DNA from: an uncultured Pseudohongiella sp.
Lineage (GTDB): Bacteria; Pseudomonadota; Gammaproteobacteria; Pseudomonadales; Pseudohongiellaceae
NCBI GenBank assembly: GCA_902597095.1
Contig: CACJWK010000002.1
Location: 82,834 to 146,833 of the forward strand
Length of the DNA stretch: 64,000 nucleotides
Direction of reading: 5' to 3'
Every line of letters begins with the position of its first letter. The stretch's first letter is position 1. Shown here piece by piece: positions 55,378 through 63,831 of this stretch. The position numbers were made by a program, and so were the translations under genes. Below the pieces are notes generated by a model. That model ran no database searches and was not told the origin of the DNA. It saw nothing but the letters and a program-made list of their open reading frames with translations.

Positions 55378-55884
55378 ATGGAACAAGCTCTGTTGGCATT
55401 TTCCCACGAAACCGGAATTTTCGATTTCATGCACTCACCCTGGGGATGGCCGGTCGCGGAATCCCTGCACTTTTTAGGGTTAAGCCTGCTGATCGGCACC
55501 GTGGGTGTTTTCGACTTACGCATGCTTGGCCTGGGCTCCGGCATTGCGTATCGTCACCTTCATCGGCTGGTTCCTGTTGGCGTTTTGGGTTACGCACTCA
55601 ACGTGGTGACCGGCACGATGTTCCTCAGCAGCGCACCCGATCAGTATCTCTATAATCCCGCATTTCAAACCAAACTGGGTTTTATGTTGCTGGCAGGATG
55701 CAACGTGCTCTGGTTCTATACCACCTGTAGCACAGAGGTCCGAACCACTGCCGATTTCCAGCCGGTCCGCGGGCGCGCAACGCTAATTGGCACAGTTTCT
55801 CTGCTTGCTTGGTGCGCTATTATCGTCTGCGGCCGGTTGATCACCTACTATCGCCCTCCTTACCATTGGTGCTTCTGGTGCTGA
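55378..55884 (+). CDS. DUF6644-type membrane protein, single domain
   Basis: 168 residues with about four helices. GWPVAESLHFLGLSLLIGTV (conserved His) and YLYNPAFQTKLGFMLLAGCN match the second half of the fused protein at 37079 almost word for word in order. It ends with an unusual WCFWC. It lies close behind the other half-gene, so the two may form a heterodimer equivalent to the fused protein. Function unknown. Confidence 0.78.
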   Translation: MEQALLAFSHETGIFDFMHSPWGWPVAESLHFLGLSLLIGTVGVFDLRMLGLGSGIAYRHLHRLVPVGVLGYALNVVTGTMFLSSAPDQYLYNPAFQTKLGFMLLAGCNVLWFYTTCSTEVRTTADFQPVRGRATLIGTVSLLAWCAIIVCGRLITYYRPPYHWCFWC

Positions 55885-55960
55885 GAGCAATCCAAGTTCA
55901 ACTAACGCCCGTGGACCGCAAGGGTTACAGGCCTTGTCCATTTTCCGCGCAAGAGAATTC

Positions 55961-56764
55961 ATGGAATTAAGAAAAAACTACACGTTTGGCAGTTTCCGTA
56001 TCCGCATCAACTGGCCGCTTGCCGCCTGCGTCGTGATAACCGCAGCCACCTTCATGCGTCTGGGACTGTGGCAATTGGACCGCGCGGCGGAAAAAGTCGA
56101 TGCTCAGAACGAATTGCTGGCAGAGCTTCAAATCAATGCCGAACCAATTGAATCAATACCTCCCGGCCATTTACATGCTGCTAATCCAGAGCTGCAGAAC
56201 CGTCACGTCAAACTCATCGGTGAATACTGGAATGAGCGCACTATCCTGCTGCTTGCAGAGTTCTATGAGGGTCAAATCGGCTATGGCGTGGTGACGCCCC
56301 TGAGGCTGAGCAGCAACAACCAATTGGTTCTTGTGCATCGGGGCTGGACTACGGGAATCCTGCCACCTGATACCCCCCCATTCACCCGCCCTGTGACCGG
56401 ACCGGTGGAGATTGATGCACAGATATTCGTGCCTTCCGGGAATATTCGTACGATCGAAAACACCATTAGTGCCAGTCAGTGGCCCTTGCGAATCCGCACC
56501 CTAGACGTAGACACCCTCACAGCAATTCTTGGCGAACCTTTGTTCCCTTTCACAGTGCGCATCACCGCCGACCAGCCTGGTACGCTGACAAGGCACTGGC
56601 CGGCGGTGCAGCCTGAAATTAACCAGAATCTGTCTTACGCCGTTCAGTGGTTCAGCTTCGGCCTGGCAGTGCTTTTCATCGCGATACTGGCAAGCAGCAA
56701 CCTCTGGACACTGCTGAAAGGGACTGACCCCACCGTTGCTGATACCGCCGATTCGGCCCGGTGA
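55961..56764 (+). CDS. SURF1-family cytochrome oxidase assembly protein
   Basis: 267 residues with two membrane helices bracketing a periplasmic domain. Seen: MRLGLWQLDRAAEKVDAQNE after helix one, VLVHRGWTTG, and NQNLSYAVQWFSFGLAVLFI forming helix two. SURF1 (Shy1) assists haem a insertion or copper-site assembly in cytochrome oxidase. The Met at 55961 after AAGAGAA is preferred to a TTG nine codons upstream. No oxidase subunit genes are in the window. Confidence 0.88.
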   Translation: MELRKNYTFGSFRIRINWPLAACVVITAATFMRLGLWQLDRAAEKVDAQNELLAELQINAEPIESIPPGHLHAANPELQNRHVKLIGEYWNERTILLLAEFYEGQIGYGVVTPLRLSSNNQLVLVHRGWTTGILPPDTPPFTRPVTGPVEIDAQIFVPSGNIRTIENTISASQWPLRIRTLDVDTLTAILGEPLFPFTVRITADQPGTLTRHWPAVQPEINQNLSYAVQWFSFGLAVLFIAILASSNLWTLLKGTDPTVADTADSAR

Positions 56765-56856
56765 GGCGAATTTTTAAAAATCAGTAATTTATAACTGCGA
56801 ACTTTGGCCCCATAACCGACGATAAGGTGTTGTTTTTATGAACGAAATGGCATTTT

Positions 56857-56876
56857 GAAAGTTCAAGAAAGTTCAA
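56857..56876 (+). repeat. Tandem 10-base direct repeat GAAAGTTCAA
   Basis: Two exact, adjacent copies (56857-56866 and 56867-56876), one DNA helical turn apart, 92 bases before the copper monooxygenase-like gene. Could be a paired regulator site. The shared GTTAGACTTAG motif follows at 56892. Confidence 0.5.
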
Positions 56877-56967
56877 ATAGACACGACTTATGTTAGACTT
56901 AGTTGTGTTAATCCACGCTGATATACTCGGCGCCTGACATACCCCAAAGCTATGAGGAGTAGCGATT

Positions 56968-58407
56968 ATGCGCATCACACTGTCGATTTCTACGCTCGCA
57001 AGCGCCGCAATAGCAGCAATGCTGTCCATGCCCGCCGCCTTGCTGGCCCAATCGGAAGAAGTCACGTTCCACAAAGACATTGAACCCATCCTCCAGCGCA
57101 GCTGCCAGAGCTGCCACAGAGACGGTGGTGCAGGCCCCATGCCTCTGGTTACCTACGAGCAGGTCGCCCCGTATGCAGGGCTGATCGAATACAAGACCGG
57201 ACTGCGAGACAGAGCCGGCGCAATGCCACCCTGGTACATGGAAAAAAATATCGGCATTCAGGATTACAAAGACGATCCTTCTCTGAGCGACGAGGAGCTG
57301 GCTGCAATATCAACCTGGGCCCGTTCCGGCACTCCTAAGGGTGACATCGCTGATGCGCCAGAGCCGCTGGTCTTCGACGACAGCATCAAATGGCGCGCGG
57401 GAGAGCCCGATCTGGTTGTGGTAATGGACGACATCACCAAACTCGCGGGCACAGCGGATTGGTGGGGAGAGATCCCTTCTGCACCCACGGGCTTGACCGA
57501 AGACCGTTACGTCAAGTCAGTAGAAGTTATCGAAGTCAATGACGTGCCGAGCGCAGGCACCGGACGCGAGACCGTTGGTGGTCGCTACATTTTTCATCAC
57601 ATGATCTGGGCCACTGCTCAGGTGGATGAAAACGGCGAACGCGTCCCCGGACTGTCAATCCCCTGGCCGGTTCACGAAGTGGGCAGAAACGCTGACATAT
57701 TTGACCAAGACGCTGGCCGCCTGCTTAAAGCCAATTCCTGGATCGTTTCAGATTCCGTTCATCTGCACTCCAACGGCGTCGACACGGTGGGTCACTTGGA
57801 AGTCGGTTTCAGGTTCCACGACAAAGACTACAAGCCAAAATATCAGAACGCCTTCATCGGTCTCGGTAATGGCGTAGATATCAGCATCCAGGGCAACAAA
57901 AAAGACCAGGAACTGCACGCCTACACCGTTTTAGAACAGCACACGAAAGTCATCACCTTCGAGCCTCATCTGCATGCTCCGGGTGAGCGGATGTGTCTGG
58001 AGGCCATATGGGGCTACACGATCGAGACCCTGTCATGCGTGGGATACGATCACAACTGGGTACGCGGCTATCCCTATGCAGAGGATGCAGCACCCCTGCT
58101 CCCCAAAGGGACAATCCTCCATATTGTGGGATACATGAACAACACTGAATCCAATCCAAACGTCCCGGATTCTCGCAACTGGCAGGGCTCAGGTAACCGC
58201 TCTGTGACCAATATGTTCATTGATCTGGGCATTCGCGTCACGATGACTGATGAACAGTTTTATGAGGCCATGGAGGAAAGACGACAGTCACTCAACCTTG
58301 GCCCAAACGATCACGTCATCGGCTGCCCGCTTTGCGGTGCGCCCTTGGTAGCACCTGTGGCTGATGCCGACGACAGCACACAAACTGCTGCCAGCGACGA
58401 CGACTGA
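56968..58407 (+). CDS. Cytochrome c fused to a copper type II monooxygenase-like domain
   Basis: 479 residues, signal peptide ending near ALLAQ. Monohaem site CQSCH at residues 46-50 with GAGPMPLVTYEQ following. The long C-terminal part recalls peptidylglycine/dopamine monooxygenases: FHHMIW (His210, His211), VHLHSNG (His265, His267) and FEPHLHAPGERM (His334, His336, Met342), with a later YMNNT. These could build the two copper sites (CuH and CuM), while the haem could feed electrons. A C-terminal CPLCGAP could add a metal site. Activity and substrate are inference. TATACT/GAGG elements precede it. Confidence 0.8.
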   Translation: MRITLSISTLASAAIAAMLSMPAALLAQSEEVTFHKDIEPILQRSCQSCHRDGGAGPMPLVTYEQVAPYAGLIEYKTGLRDRAGAMPPWYMEKNIGIQDYKDDPSLSDEELAAISTWARSGTPKGDIADAPEPLVFDDSIKWRAGEPDLVVVMDDITKLAGTADWWGEIPSAPTGLTEDRYVKSVEVIEVNDVPSAGTGRETVGGRYIFHHMIWATAQVDENGERVPGLSIPWPVHEVGRNADIFDQDAGRLLKANSWIVSDSVHLHSNGVDTVGHLEVGFRFHDKDYKPKYQNAFIGLGNGVDISIQGNKKDQELHAYTVLEQHTKVITFEPHLHAPGERMCLEAIWGYTIETLSCVGYDHNWVRGYPYAEDAAPLLPKGTILHIVGYMNNTESNPNVPDSRNWQGSGNRSVTNMFIDLGIRVTMTDEQFYEAMEERRQSLNLGPNDHVIGCPLCGAPLVAPVADADDSTQTAASDDD

Positions 58408-58426
58408 GGGCGCTGGTTAAGCAAGC

Positions 58427-59362
58427 ATGTTAAAGTACTGCTGGAAACCGCACAGCCTCCGCGCTGTGCTCAGGTCGCTGGCTCTCTTGCTGCTAATGAC
58501 TCATGTTGCGGCCTACGCACAGAGTTATAGCAGCGGCCAGCACGTCGAGCCGGCATTTGAAGGTTGGCGGCCCAATCCTGACGGCACATTCAGTTTCATG
58601 TTCGGGTACATGAATGAAAACTGGGAGGAAGAGCCCACGGCTCCGGTTGGAGAGGACAATTTTTTCTCACCCGGGGACGCTGACCGGGGCCAACCCACCC
58701 ACTTTCTCCCGCGGCGGAATCGCTTCAACTTTGAAGTAACTGTCCCAGCAGACTGGGGTGACCGCGAACTGGTCTGGACCCTCAACGTCAATGGCGTCGA
58801 ACGAAAAGCCTATGCCACACTGCGCCAGGATTACTTGGTGGACAACATGGTGATCGCTTCCGAGACAGGCTCACTGGGCGCTGGGACCAGCAGCCCGGAG
58901 TCCCGAGCCAATGTCCCGCCAGTAGTGATGGTACAGGGAGATCTTGTGCGCACTGCTCGCGTCGGAGAACCGATTAAACTTGTAACCAGCGTCTGGGATG
59001 ACGGCCTGCCCAAGCGGCGCAGGGACTCCAGCAACACAGCTGAAGAACTCAAACGCCGCATGGAGCGCCCCCCTTCTCAGGTTACCGTCGGCAAGGTCAA
59101 CGGCCTCTTTCTCTCCTGGAACGTGTACCGTGGTGAGGGTAATGCGACTTTCAACCCTCCATTGCCAAAGCCCTGGGAAGATACTCGAACTTCGGCGAAT
59201 TCACCTTGGGGCGATCTTTGGCTCCCTCCAGAGGTCCCCGAAGATGGCCTCTACGAGGTCGAAGTGACTTTTGACAAGCCCGGCTCCTACGTTCTGTGGG
59301 CGCGTGCTGACGACGGCGGGCTCTATCATGATGGTTATGTGACCGTACACGTGTCCGAGTGA
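58427..59362 (+). CDS. Secreted protein of unknown function
   Basis: 311 residues with signal peptide (ALLLLMTHVAAYA). Landmarks: EPAFEGWRPNPDGTFSFMFG, QPTHFLPRRNRFNFEV, DRELVWTLNVNGV, and a C-terminal beta-sandwich-like GSYVLWARADDGGLYHDGYV. I recognise it as a recurring secreted family without a known role. It follows the copper monooxygenase-like gene by 19 bases, so they are probably co-transcribed, and ends at a strong terminator. Confidence 0.75.
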   Translation: MLKYCWKPHSLRAVLRSLALLLLMTHVAAYAQSYSSGQHVEPAFEGWRPNPDGTFSFMFGYMNENWEEEPTAPVGEDNFFSPGDADRGQPTHFLPRRNRFNFEVTVPADWGDRELVWTLNVNGVERKAYATLRQDYLVDNMVIASETGSLGAGTSSPESRANVPPVVMVQGDLVRTARVGEPIKLVTSVWDDGLPKRRRDSSNTAEELKRRMERPPSQVTVGKVNGLFLSWNVYRGEGNATFNPPLPKPWEDTRTSANSPWGDLWLPPEVPEDGLYEVEVTFDKPGSYVLWARADDGGLYHDGYVTVHVSE

Positions 59363-59385
59363 TCACAGAGTCTGCATTGAATCGG

Positions 59386-59412
59386 AAAGGGGGCTATACG
59401 CCCCCTTTTTTA
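59386..59412 (+). terminator. Rho-independent terminator after the copper/haem genes
   Basis: AAAGGGGGC (59386-59394) and GCCCCCTTT (59400-59408) form a nine-base-pair stem around TATAC, directly followed by a T-run. It sits 24 bases after the secreted-protein stop and ends the transcript from 56968. Confidence 0.85.
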
Positions 59413-59466
59413 ATTTTTAAAACAGACAGTGAAATTTTGAAAATTACCCGTCTATTCCCAATCAAC

Positions 59467-60054
59467 TTACCCGGGAGGGACTGAATCGCCCTGCTCTTCA
59501 TTTAGGTTAATAGTAAACGGGGGATCAAAACGGCGGGGTTCCTGATCGATAATAATTTGTGTCCGAGGCGGCGCAACATACTGAATCGTTGGGTCACCAT
59601 AGCGCTGACGCAGGAGCAGCTCTTCTGCTGCTTGATGATAGGATGGAGCTCTGGCGTCCGGACCGAATGCAAAACTGAAGCTGCCTCGGATCAACTGGTC
59701 GTTAATGCTCAGTACCGCCCACTCAGCAGTGTAATAATTAGCGTCAGAGAGCTCGGGTACTGGCAGACTGTAACGAACCCCTGCGGTCGGACGATAGCGA
59801 AAATTAATATCTATCCATTCGCGAGTATCCTTGCGCAGAGTGAATTTCACCAGCCTCACCGCATCAGGGAATTCAATGCTCAGCATCTCTGGAGCCACTT
59901 CGAGCACTTCGTCATTCTCAGGGTTCGTGGCCGCTTCAACCGCCGCACGATGCAGCGTTTGGTGATGAGACTCCTGCATAGCCTCAGGGCTTTGTGCTGC
60001 GGTCTGAGAGAGCAGATTGCAGAGTGCTACAGCCACCAAACTGATCCGCTTCAT
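59467..60054 (-). CDS. CopC-like secreted protein
   Basis: 195 residues, signal peptide (LVAVALCNLLSQTAAQ), then a His-rich start (ESHHQTLHRA). The central domain matches the CopC/YobA beta-sandwich: VAPEMLSIEFPDAVRLVKFT, YYTAEWAVLSINDQLIRG, SFSFAFGPDA. The DGH motif that supplies a Cu(II) histidine in CopC is replaced by SINDQLIRG. AAGGATAAC precedes the Met at 60054; the Met at 60129 is rejected. A paralogue is at 61113. Confidence 0.7.
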   Translation of the reverse strand: MKRISLVAVALCNLLSQTAAQSPEAMQESHHQTLHRAAVEAATNPENDEVLEVAPEMLSIEFPDAVRLVKFTLRKDTREWIDINFRYRPTAGVRYSLPVPELSDANYYTAEWAVLSINDQLIRGSFSFAFGPDARAPSYHQAAEELLLRQRYGDPTIQYVAPPRTQIIIDQEPRRFDPPFTINLNEEQGDSVPPG

Positions 60055-60245
60055 GTTATCCTTACCCGCCATAACCTCATCGTCAAGTTCGCCCAGAGTC
60101 CGCGCTGTGAGCTCAAAATCCAGACACATCCGGCTTGATTACTTATGCAGTTGATGCTGTGGCAAAGAATACCACAGTCTGCCACGCGGAAACTTTGCCA
60201 AAACTTAACCCGAAATCCTTTACGACACCACAGACATCCCACCCT

Positions 60246-61064
60246 ATGGAACATGCTGAATTTTTAAGCATCCTCGAAGAGCTCAGAACCAGTGAGGATA
60301 ACACCACGCATTTCTCAAAGGCCTGGTCGCAGGGAAGATCTGCCTTTGGAGGTCTTGCAGCAGCCTTTGCGGTTACAGCGATGCGCAAGCTGATTGCGGG
60401 AGACATTCCAATGCGCTCCTTAATGGTGTCATTCATTGAGCCACTTCCCCCCGGCAAAATAGAAGCCAGGGCCAGCATTCAACGGCAAGGGCGAAATGTG
60501 ACGCAAATGGTCGGAGAGGTTTTTTCTGAAGGTAGGCTGTGCCTCCAAGCCTTGGGAGTATTCGGCGTAGATCGGCCGGGCTTGACAGTCGAAGCTGAAT
60601 CTATCAAACCGCCTTCTCGTGATATCGGTATTACGTTCAGTGACTATCGCAAGAGATTGCCTTCGTTCCTTTCTTTTTTTGATGGGAGATGGACAAGTGA
60701 TGGACTCCCCTATTCAGGAAAAGCCGCCAGGGAATTGTGCTTCTGGGTGAAACACAAAAACTCACTCGAGCAATTCCCGGCGGAGAAACTGGTCGCTCTC
60801 GCCGATATACCACCGCCGGTGATTCTGTCTCACTTCCAGAAGCCGCTCATACCGAGCAGCTCTCTTACCTGGAACCTAGAATTTGTGATGACGCCGGACT
60901 CAATTCCTGGAGACTGGTTCTATCTTGAGTTTGTAGTGGATGCGGCCAGTAACGGTTATACCCAACAATCAGGCAAGATGTACACCGAACAGGGGCAACT
61001 TTGCGCACTGACCCGACAATGTATGGTGTATTTCGATACCCCGCGACCTCCGACTACCCCCTAG
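60246..61064 (+). CDS. TesB-like acyl-CoA thioesterase family protein
   Basis: 272 residues as a double hotdog. RSAFGGLAAAFAVTAMRKLI and MRSLMVSFIEPLPPGKIEAR mark the N-terminal domain; TWNLEFVMTPDSIPGDWFYL and GKMYTEQGQLCALTRQCMVY mark the second. The Met at 60246 gives the family N-terminus; the 37-codon extension is unsupported. Substrate unknown. It sits between two CopC-like genes on opposite strands. Confidence 0.82.
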   Translation: MEHAEFLSILEELRTSEDNTTHFSKAWSQGRSAFGGLAAAFAVTAMRKLIAGDIPMRSLMVSFIEPLPPGKIEARASIQRQGRNVTQMVGEVFSEGRLCLQALGVFGVDRPGLTVEAESIKPPSRDIGITFSDYRKRLPSFLSFFDGRWTSDGLPYSGKAARELCFWVKHKNSLEQFPAEKLVALADIPPPVILSHFQKPLIPSSSLTWNLEFVMTPDSIPGDWFYLEFVVDAASNGYTQQSGKMYTEQGQLCALTRQCMVYFDTPRPPTTP

Positions 61065-61112
61065 GAAGCGGCATTGTTAATCGATAAAATCCGCTTGCGG
61101 GGGCAGAAAGGC

Positions 61113-61622
61113 ATGGCTAGAGCGCACATTAACGGGATTCGATCTATGACAGGGATTTTGTTCTTCTCCCTGTCAGTGCTGGCCAAACCGGTAGCTGTCG
61201 CTCAGCACAGCCATGGCATCCTGACACCCGGCGTCACTTTTCCGAAAGATGACTCTGTCCTCACGAACCCACCACGCATGATCACTATGAGCTTTCGGGT
61301 CGATGTGCGCCTGTTAAAACTGGCTCTGTATTCAGCAGAGGGCGAGTGGATCAATATTGGCTTCACCTACGATCCCGGGCGGATGAACAATAACTTTGTC
61401 CTGCCAATTCCCGAAGACCTACCGCCTTCTGCGTATTACATTGCTCAGTGGTCCGTAACTGATGACCGTCGCGGCTTGGTCAACGGGGAATTCAGATTTG
61501 CTTTCGGGCCCGGGGCGATTCCTCCCTCCGAAACCATTGAACTGGAATCTGAGGGAAAGGTGGAAGTACTCCCTGAAACAGGTTCCTATCGGCAAGAAAG
61601 TGTCGTCACTGACTCCGGTTAG
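61113..61622 (+). CDS. CopC-like secreted protein
   Basis: 169 residues with signal peptide (ILFFSLSVLAKPVAVAQ); the mature protein would begin near QHSHG. CopC-like beta-sandwich: PPRMITMSFRVDVRLLKLAL, WINIGFTYDP, AYYIAQWSVTDDRRGLVNGE, FRFAFGPGA. Closely parallel to the 59467 product, and it also lacks the DGH copper motif. Starts at 61074 (TTG) and 61146 are alternatives. Copper binding is unproven. Confidence 0.68.
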   Translation: MARAHINGIRSMTGILFFSLSVLAKPVAVAQHSHGILTPGVTFPKDDSVLTNPPRMITMSFRVDVRLLKLALYSAEGEWINIGFTYDPGRMNNNFVLPIPEDLPPSAYYIAQWSVTDDRRGLVNGEFRFAFGPGAIPPSETIELESEGKVEVLPETGSYRQESVVTDSG

Positions 61623-61673
61623 CCATTTGCTGAATGAAGGCACAGCAAGCCAGCCGGCTTACTCGGACCGAGG

Positions 61674-62411
61674 TTATTTAAAGACAAACCCCTGATCGGC
61701 CAGGAACGCTTTCATATGGGGTCGGGATTTCTCCGACAGCAACGTCGCAACCTGCTCGGACCAGCTGATCCCATGTCCGCCGCCCGTTCTCGTTCGGTAA
61801 TATTCTCTGATTGCCTCGTCATATTTCTTGATCCGAGCCGCATCCCCTTCCTCATTGTAGTAATCCTGCTTAACCACAACCGGCACAGGGAGGCGCGGCT
61901 TGATCTCCGGATCCTGATCCGGATAGCCCAGACATAGACCGAATACCGGATAAACCCCCTGAGGCAGCCGCAATAGCGCTGAAACGGGACCCGGATTATT
62001 GCGGATACCACCGATGTAACAGATCCCGAGACTTTCCGACTCAGCAGCTGTCACAAGACTCTGCGCCATCAGCGCGACGTCTACCGTGGCGATAATGAAA
62101 TGTTCAGTAAAGTCACCTTCAAACGGCTTGCCATAAGCTTTGCAGTAGTTGCCCGGGCGTTTTAGATCCGCACAAAAAACAAGAAATTCCGCCGCGGTTT
62201 CGACATATTCCTGATTACCCGCCAGTTCAGCCAACTTTGAGCGATTGGCTGGATCAGTCACGCGAACAATGGTGGATCCCTGCAGGAAACTGGATGTTGC
62301 TGCAGCTTGTCCGGCCTCAAACAGCGCCTGCAACAAGTCAGGCGGAATTTTTTCGTCGGTAAATTTCCGAATACTTCGGTGCGATTTCAGCAAATCGATT
62401 ACTGAAGCCAT
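61674..62411 (-). CDS. NfsA-like oxygen-insensitive nitroreductase
   Basis: 245-residue FMN flavoprotein. KSHRSIRKFTDEKIPPDLLQ opens the domain; AATSSFLQGSTIVRV, YIGGIRNNPG and VFGLCLGYPDQDPEIKPRLP follow, as in NfsA/FRP. It probably reduces nitro compounds, quinones or flavin with NADPH. AGGAACTC stands before the Met at 62411, so that start is preferred to 62432. Its start lies within 20 bases of the beta-lactamase-like stop, so the two may form one operon. Confidence 0.92.
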   Translation of the reverse strand: MASVIDLLKSHRSIRKFTDEKIPPDLLQALFEAGQAAATSSFLQGSTIVRVTDPANRSKLAELAGNQEYVETAAEFLVFCADLKRPGNYCKAYGKPFEGDFTEHFIIATVDVALMAQSLVTAAESESLGICYIGGIRNNPGPVSALLRLPQGVYPVFGLCLGYPDQDPEIKPRLPVPVVVKQDYYNEEGDAARIKKYDEAIREYYRTRTGGGHGISWSEQVATLLSEKSRPHMKAFLADQGFVFK

Positions 62412-62428
62412 AGTGAGTTCCTGTGAGT

Positions 62429-63601
62429 TCAAAGTGTGTTGGTAAGATGCTCGTAAAACGTAGGGATTACTTCATTAATGGCGCTCGATTCGGCATTAAT
62501 GAGTAACACCAGGCCGATATTGGCCTCGTCGGAAAATGCCATTTCGGAACGGTAACCCCGCACACCACCACCATGGTGGACAACACGTAATCCGGACAGA
62601 TCAAAGATCCGCCAGCCAATGCCGTAATACGCATTCTCTAAGCTCTCCCAGCGGTTGAAGTAGTTGCCATACGGCGTTTCGATAACCGGTGTGTGCAACT
62701 GATTCAAGACACCCTCATCCAACAATTCCGGAAATGCGCCAAGATTTGCCCGCAGCCACATTGTCATATCGAATACACTGGCGTTAATGCCAGCAGCCGG
62801 GGCGATAGTATAGTACGCAGGATTAGTCGCCACAGGACGCCATTGACCCTGACGCTTAGTGTGCGGAACGGTCGCATTAAGGTCGTTTTGATAAGGGTCC
62901 AGACCCACACTGGCCGAGGCCATGCCTAATGGTCTGAATATCTGCTCTTCGAGGTATTGCCCGTAACTGGAGCCTGTACTTTCTTCCACGACATCTCCGA
63001 TGAGGGAAAAAACCACGTTTTGGTAGCCATAGCATCTTCCCGGCTTACACACCGCAGGGATGTCAGCGAATCTGTTTTTAATGCGCTCATAGCCAATACC
63101 GTCGTCAAGCAAATTTGAATAGGAATGCGGCATCAGTCCAGTGGAATGGCTTGCCACCTGCTTTAGCGTAATCGAGCGGTAGCTGACGCCATTGCCTAAA
63201 CGCAGGTCGGGGAACAAATCGGAAATGCGTGTCTCCCAATTCTGCAGGTTCTGCTCAACAAGCAGGGTTGCTGCCGCACCGGCAAATGTTTTTGACATGG
63301 ACGCAATCCGAAAAATCGAATCCGTCGTCACCGGAGCCCTCTGATCAACATCCCGTACGCCCCAGGTCTGCAGATGCATGATGCCCTCACGCGATACAAT
63401 GGCAAGCGCTGCACCGGGGATCTCATTTTCTCGGAGCAAAGAATCCAACCAATCAACATAGTCAGTAAAATCGTAGTTGAACGTTCGGGCTCTGAACGAA
63501 TCATCTGCCCCAGCGCCACTGAACAGACTGACGATGAGACATGCCCCGACCAACCGGAGAATCAGGCGGCGAGGCAACAGAATATAGGCAAGTGATGACA
63601 A
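62429..63601 (-). CDS. Class C beta-lactamase-like serine hydrolase
   Basis: 390 residues with a signal peptide. SxxK is SMSK (Ser101, Lys104) in FRIASMSKTFAGA, the Tyr motif is YGYQN, and the third box is HHGGG near residue 345. It belongs to the beta-lactamase/esterase/DD-peptidase superfamily; LPHSYSN-like loops and no obvious KTG mean an esterase or peptidase role is as likely as resistance. Confidence 0.85.
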   Translation of the reverse strand: MSSLAYILLPRRLILRLVGACLIVSLFSGAGADDSFRARTFNYDFTDYVDWLDSLLRENEIPGAALAIVSREGIMHLQTWGVRDVDQRAPVTTDSIFRIASMSKTFAGAAATLLVEQNLQNWETRISDLFPDLRLGNGVSYRSITLKQVASHSTGLMPHSYSNLLDDGIGYERIKNRFADIPAVCKPGRCYGYQNVVFSLIGDVVEESTGSSYGQYLEEQIFRPLGMASASVGLDPYQNDLNATVPHTKRQGQWRPVATNPAYYTIAPAAGINASVFDMTMWLRANLGAFPELLDEGVLNQLHTPVIETPYGNYFNRWESLENAYYGIGWRIFDLSGLRVVHHGGGVRGYRSEMAFSDEANIGLVLLINAESSAINEVIPTFYEHLTNTL

Positions 63602-63741
63602 TGTATTAACCTGAACGTACTTGAAGCCTCTGCGCGGTTGGAATGCTCCATACCAGTGACACCCTCAAACTCAACTCGCAGTGTAGTGCTCTATCTTACG
63701 CGGTGAGGCAAGCAGCCAGAATAATGGCTTAAAACCTACGA

Positions 63742-63774
63742 GTTTAAAAAGGCCGATCTACTGCTAGATCGGCC
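63742..63774 (-). terminator. Rho-independent terminator for the edge degP/degQ gene
   Basis: GGCCGATCTA (63751-63760) and TAGATCGGCC (63765-63774) form a perfect 10-bp stem around CTGC. On the minus strand it is followed by TTTTTAAACT. It lies 57 bases beyond the stop at 63832 and fits a leftward transcript. Confidence 0.75.
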
Positions 63775-63831
63775 GAAGGAGCACTCTTTTTAGTGCCCCG
63801 GGGAGTTTCCCGAAGGCATCAATCCGAAAAG

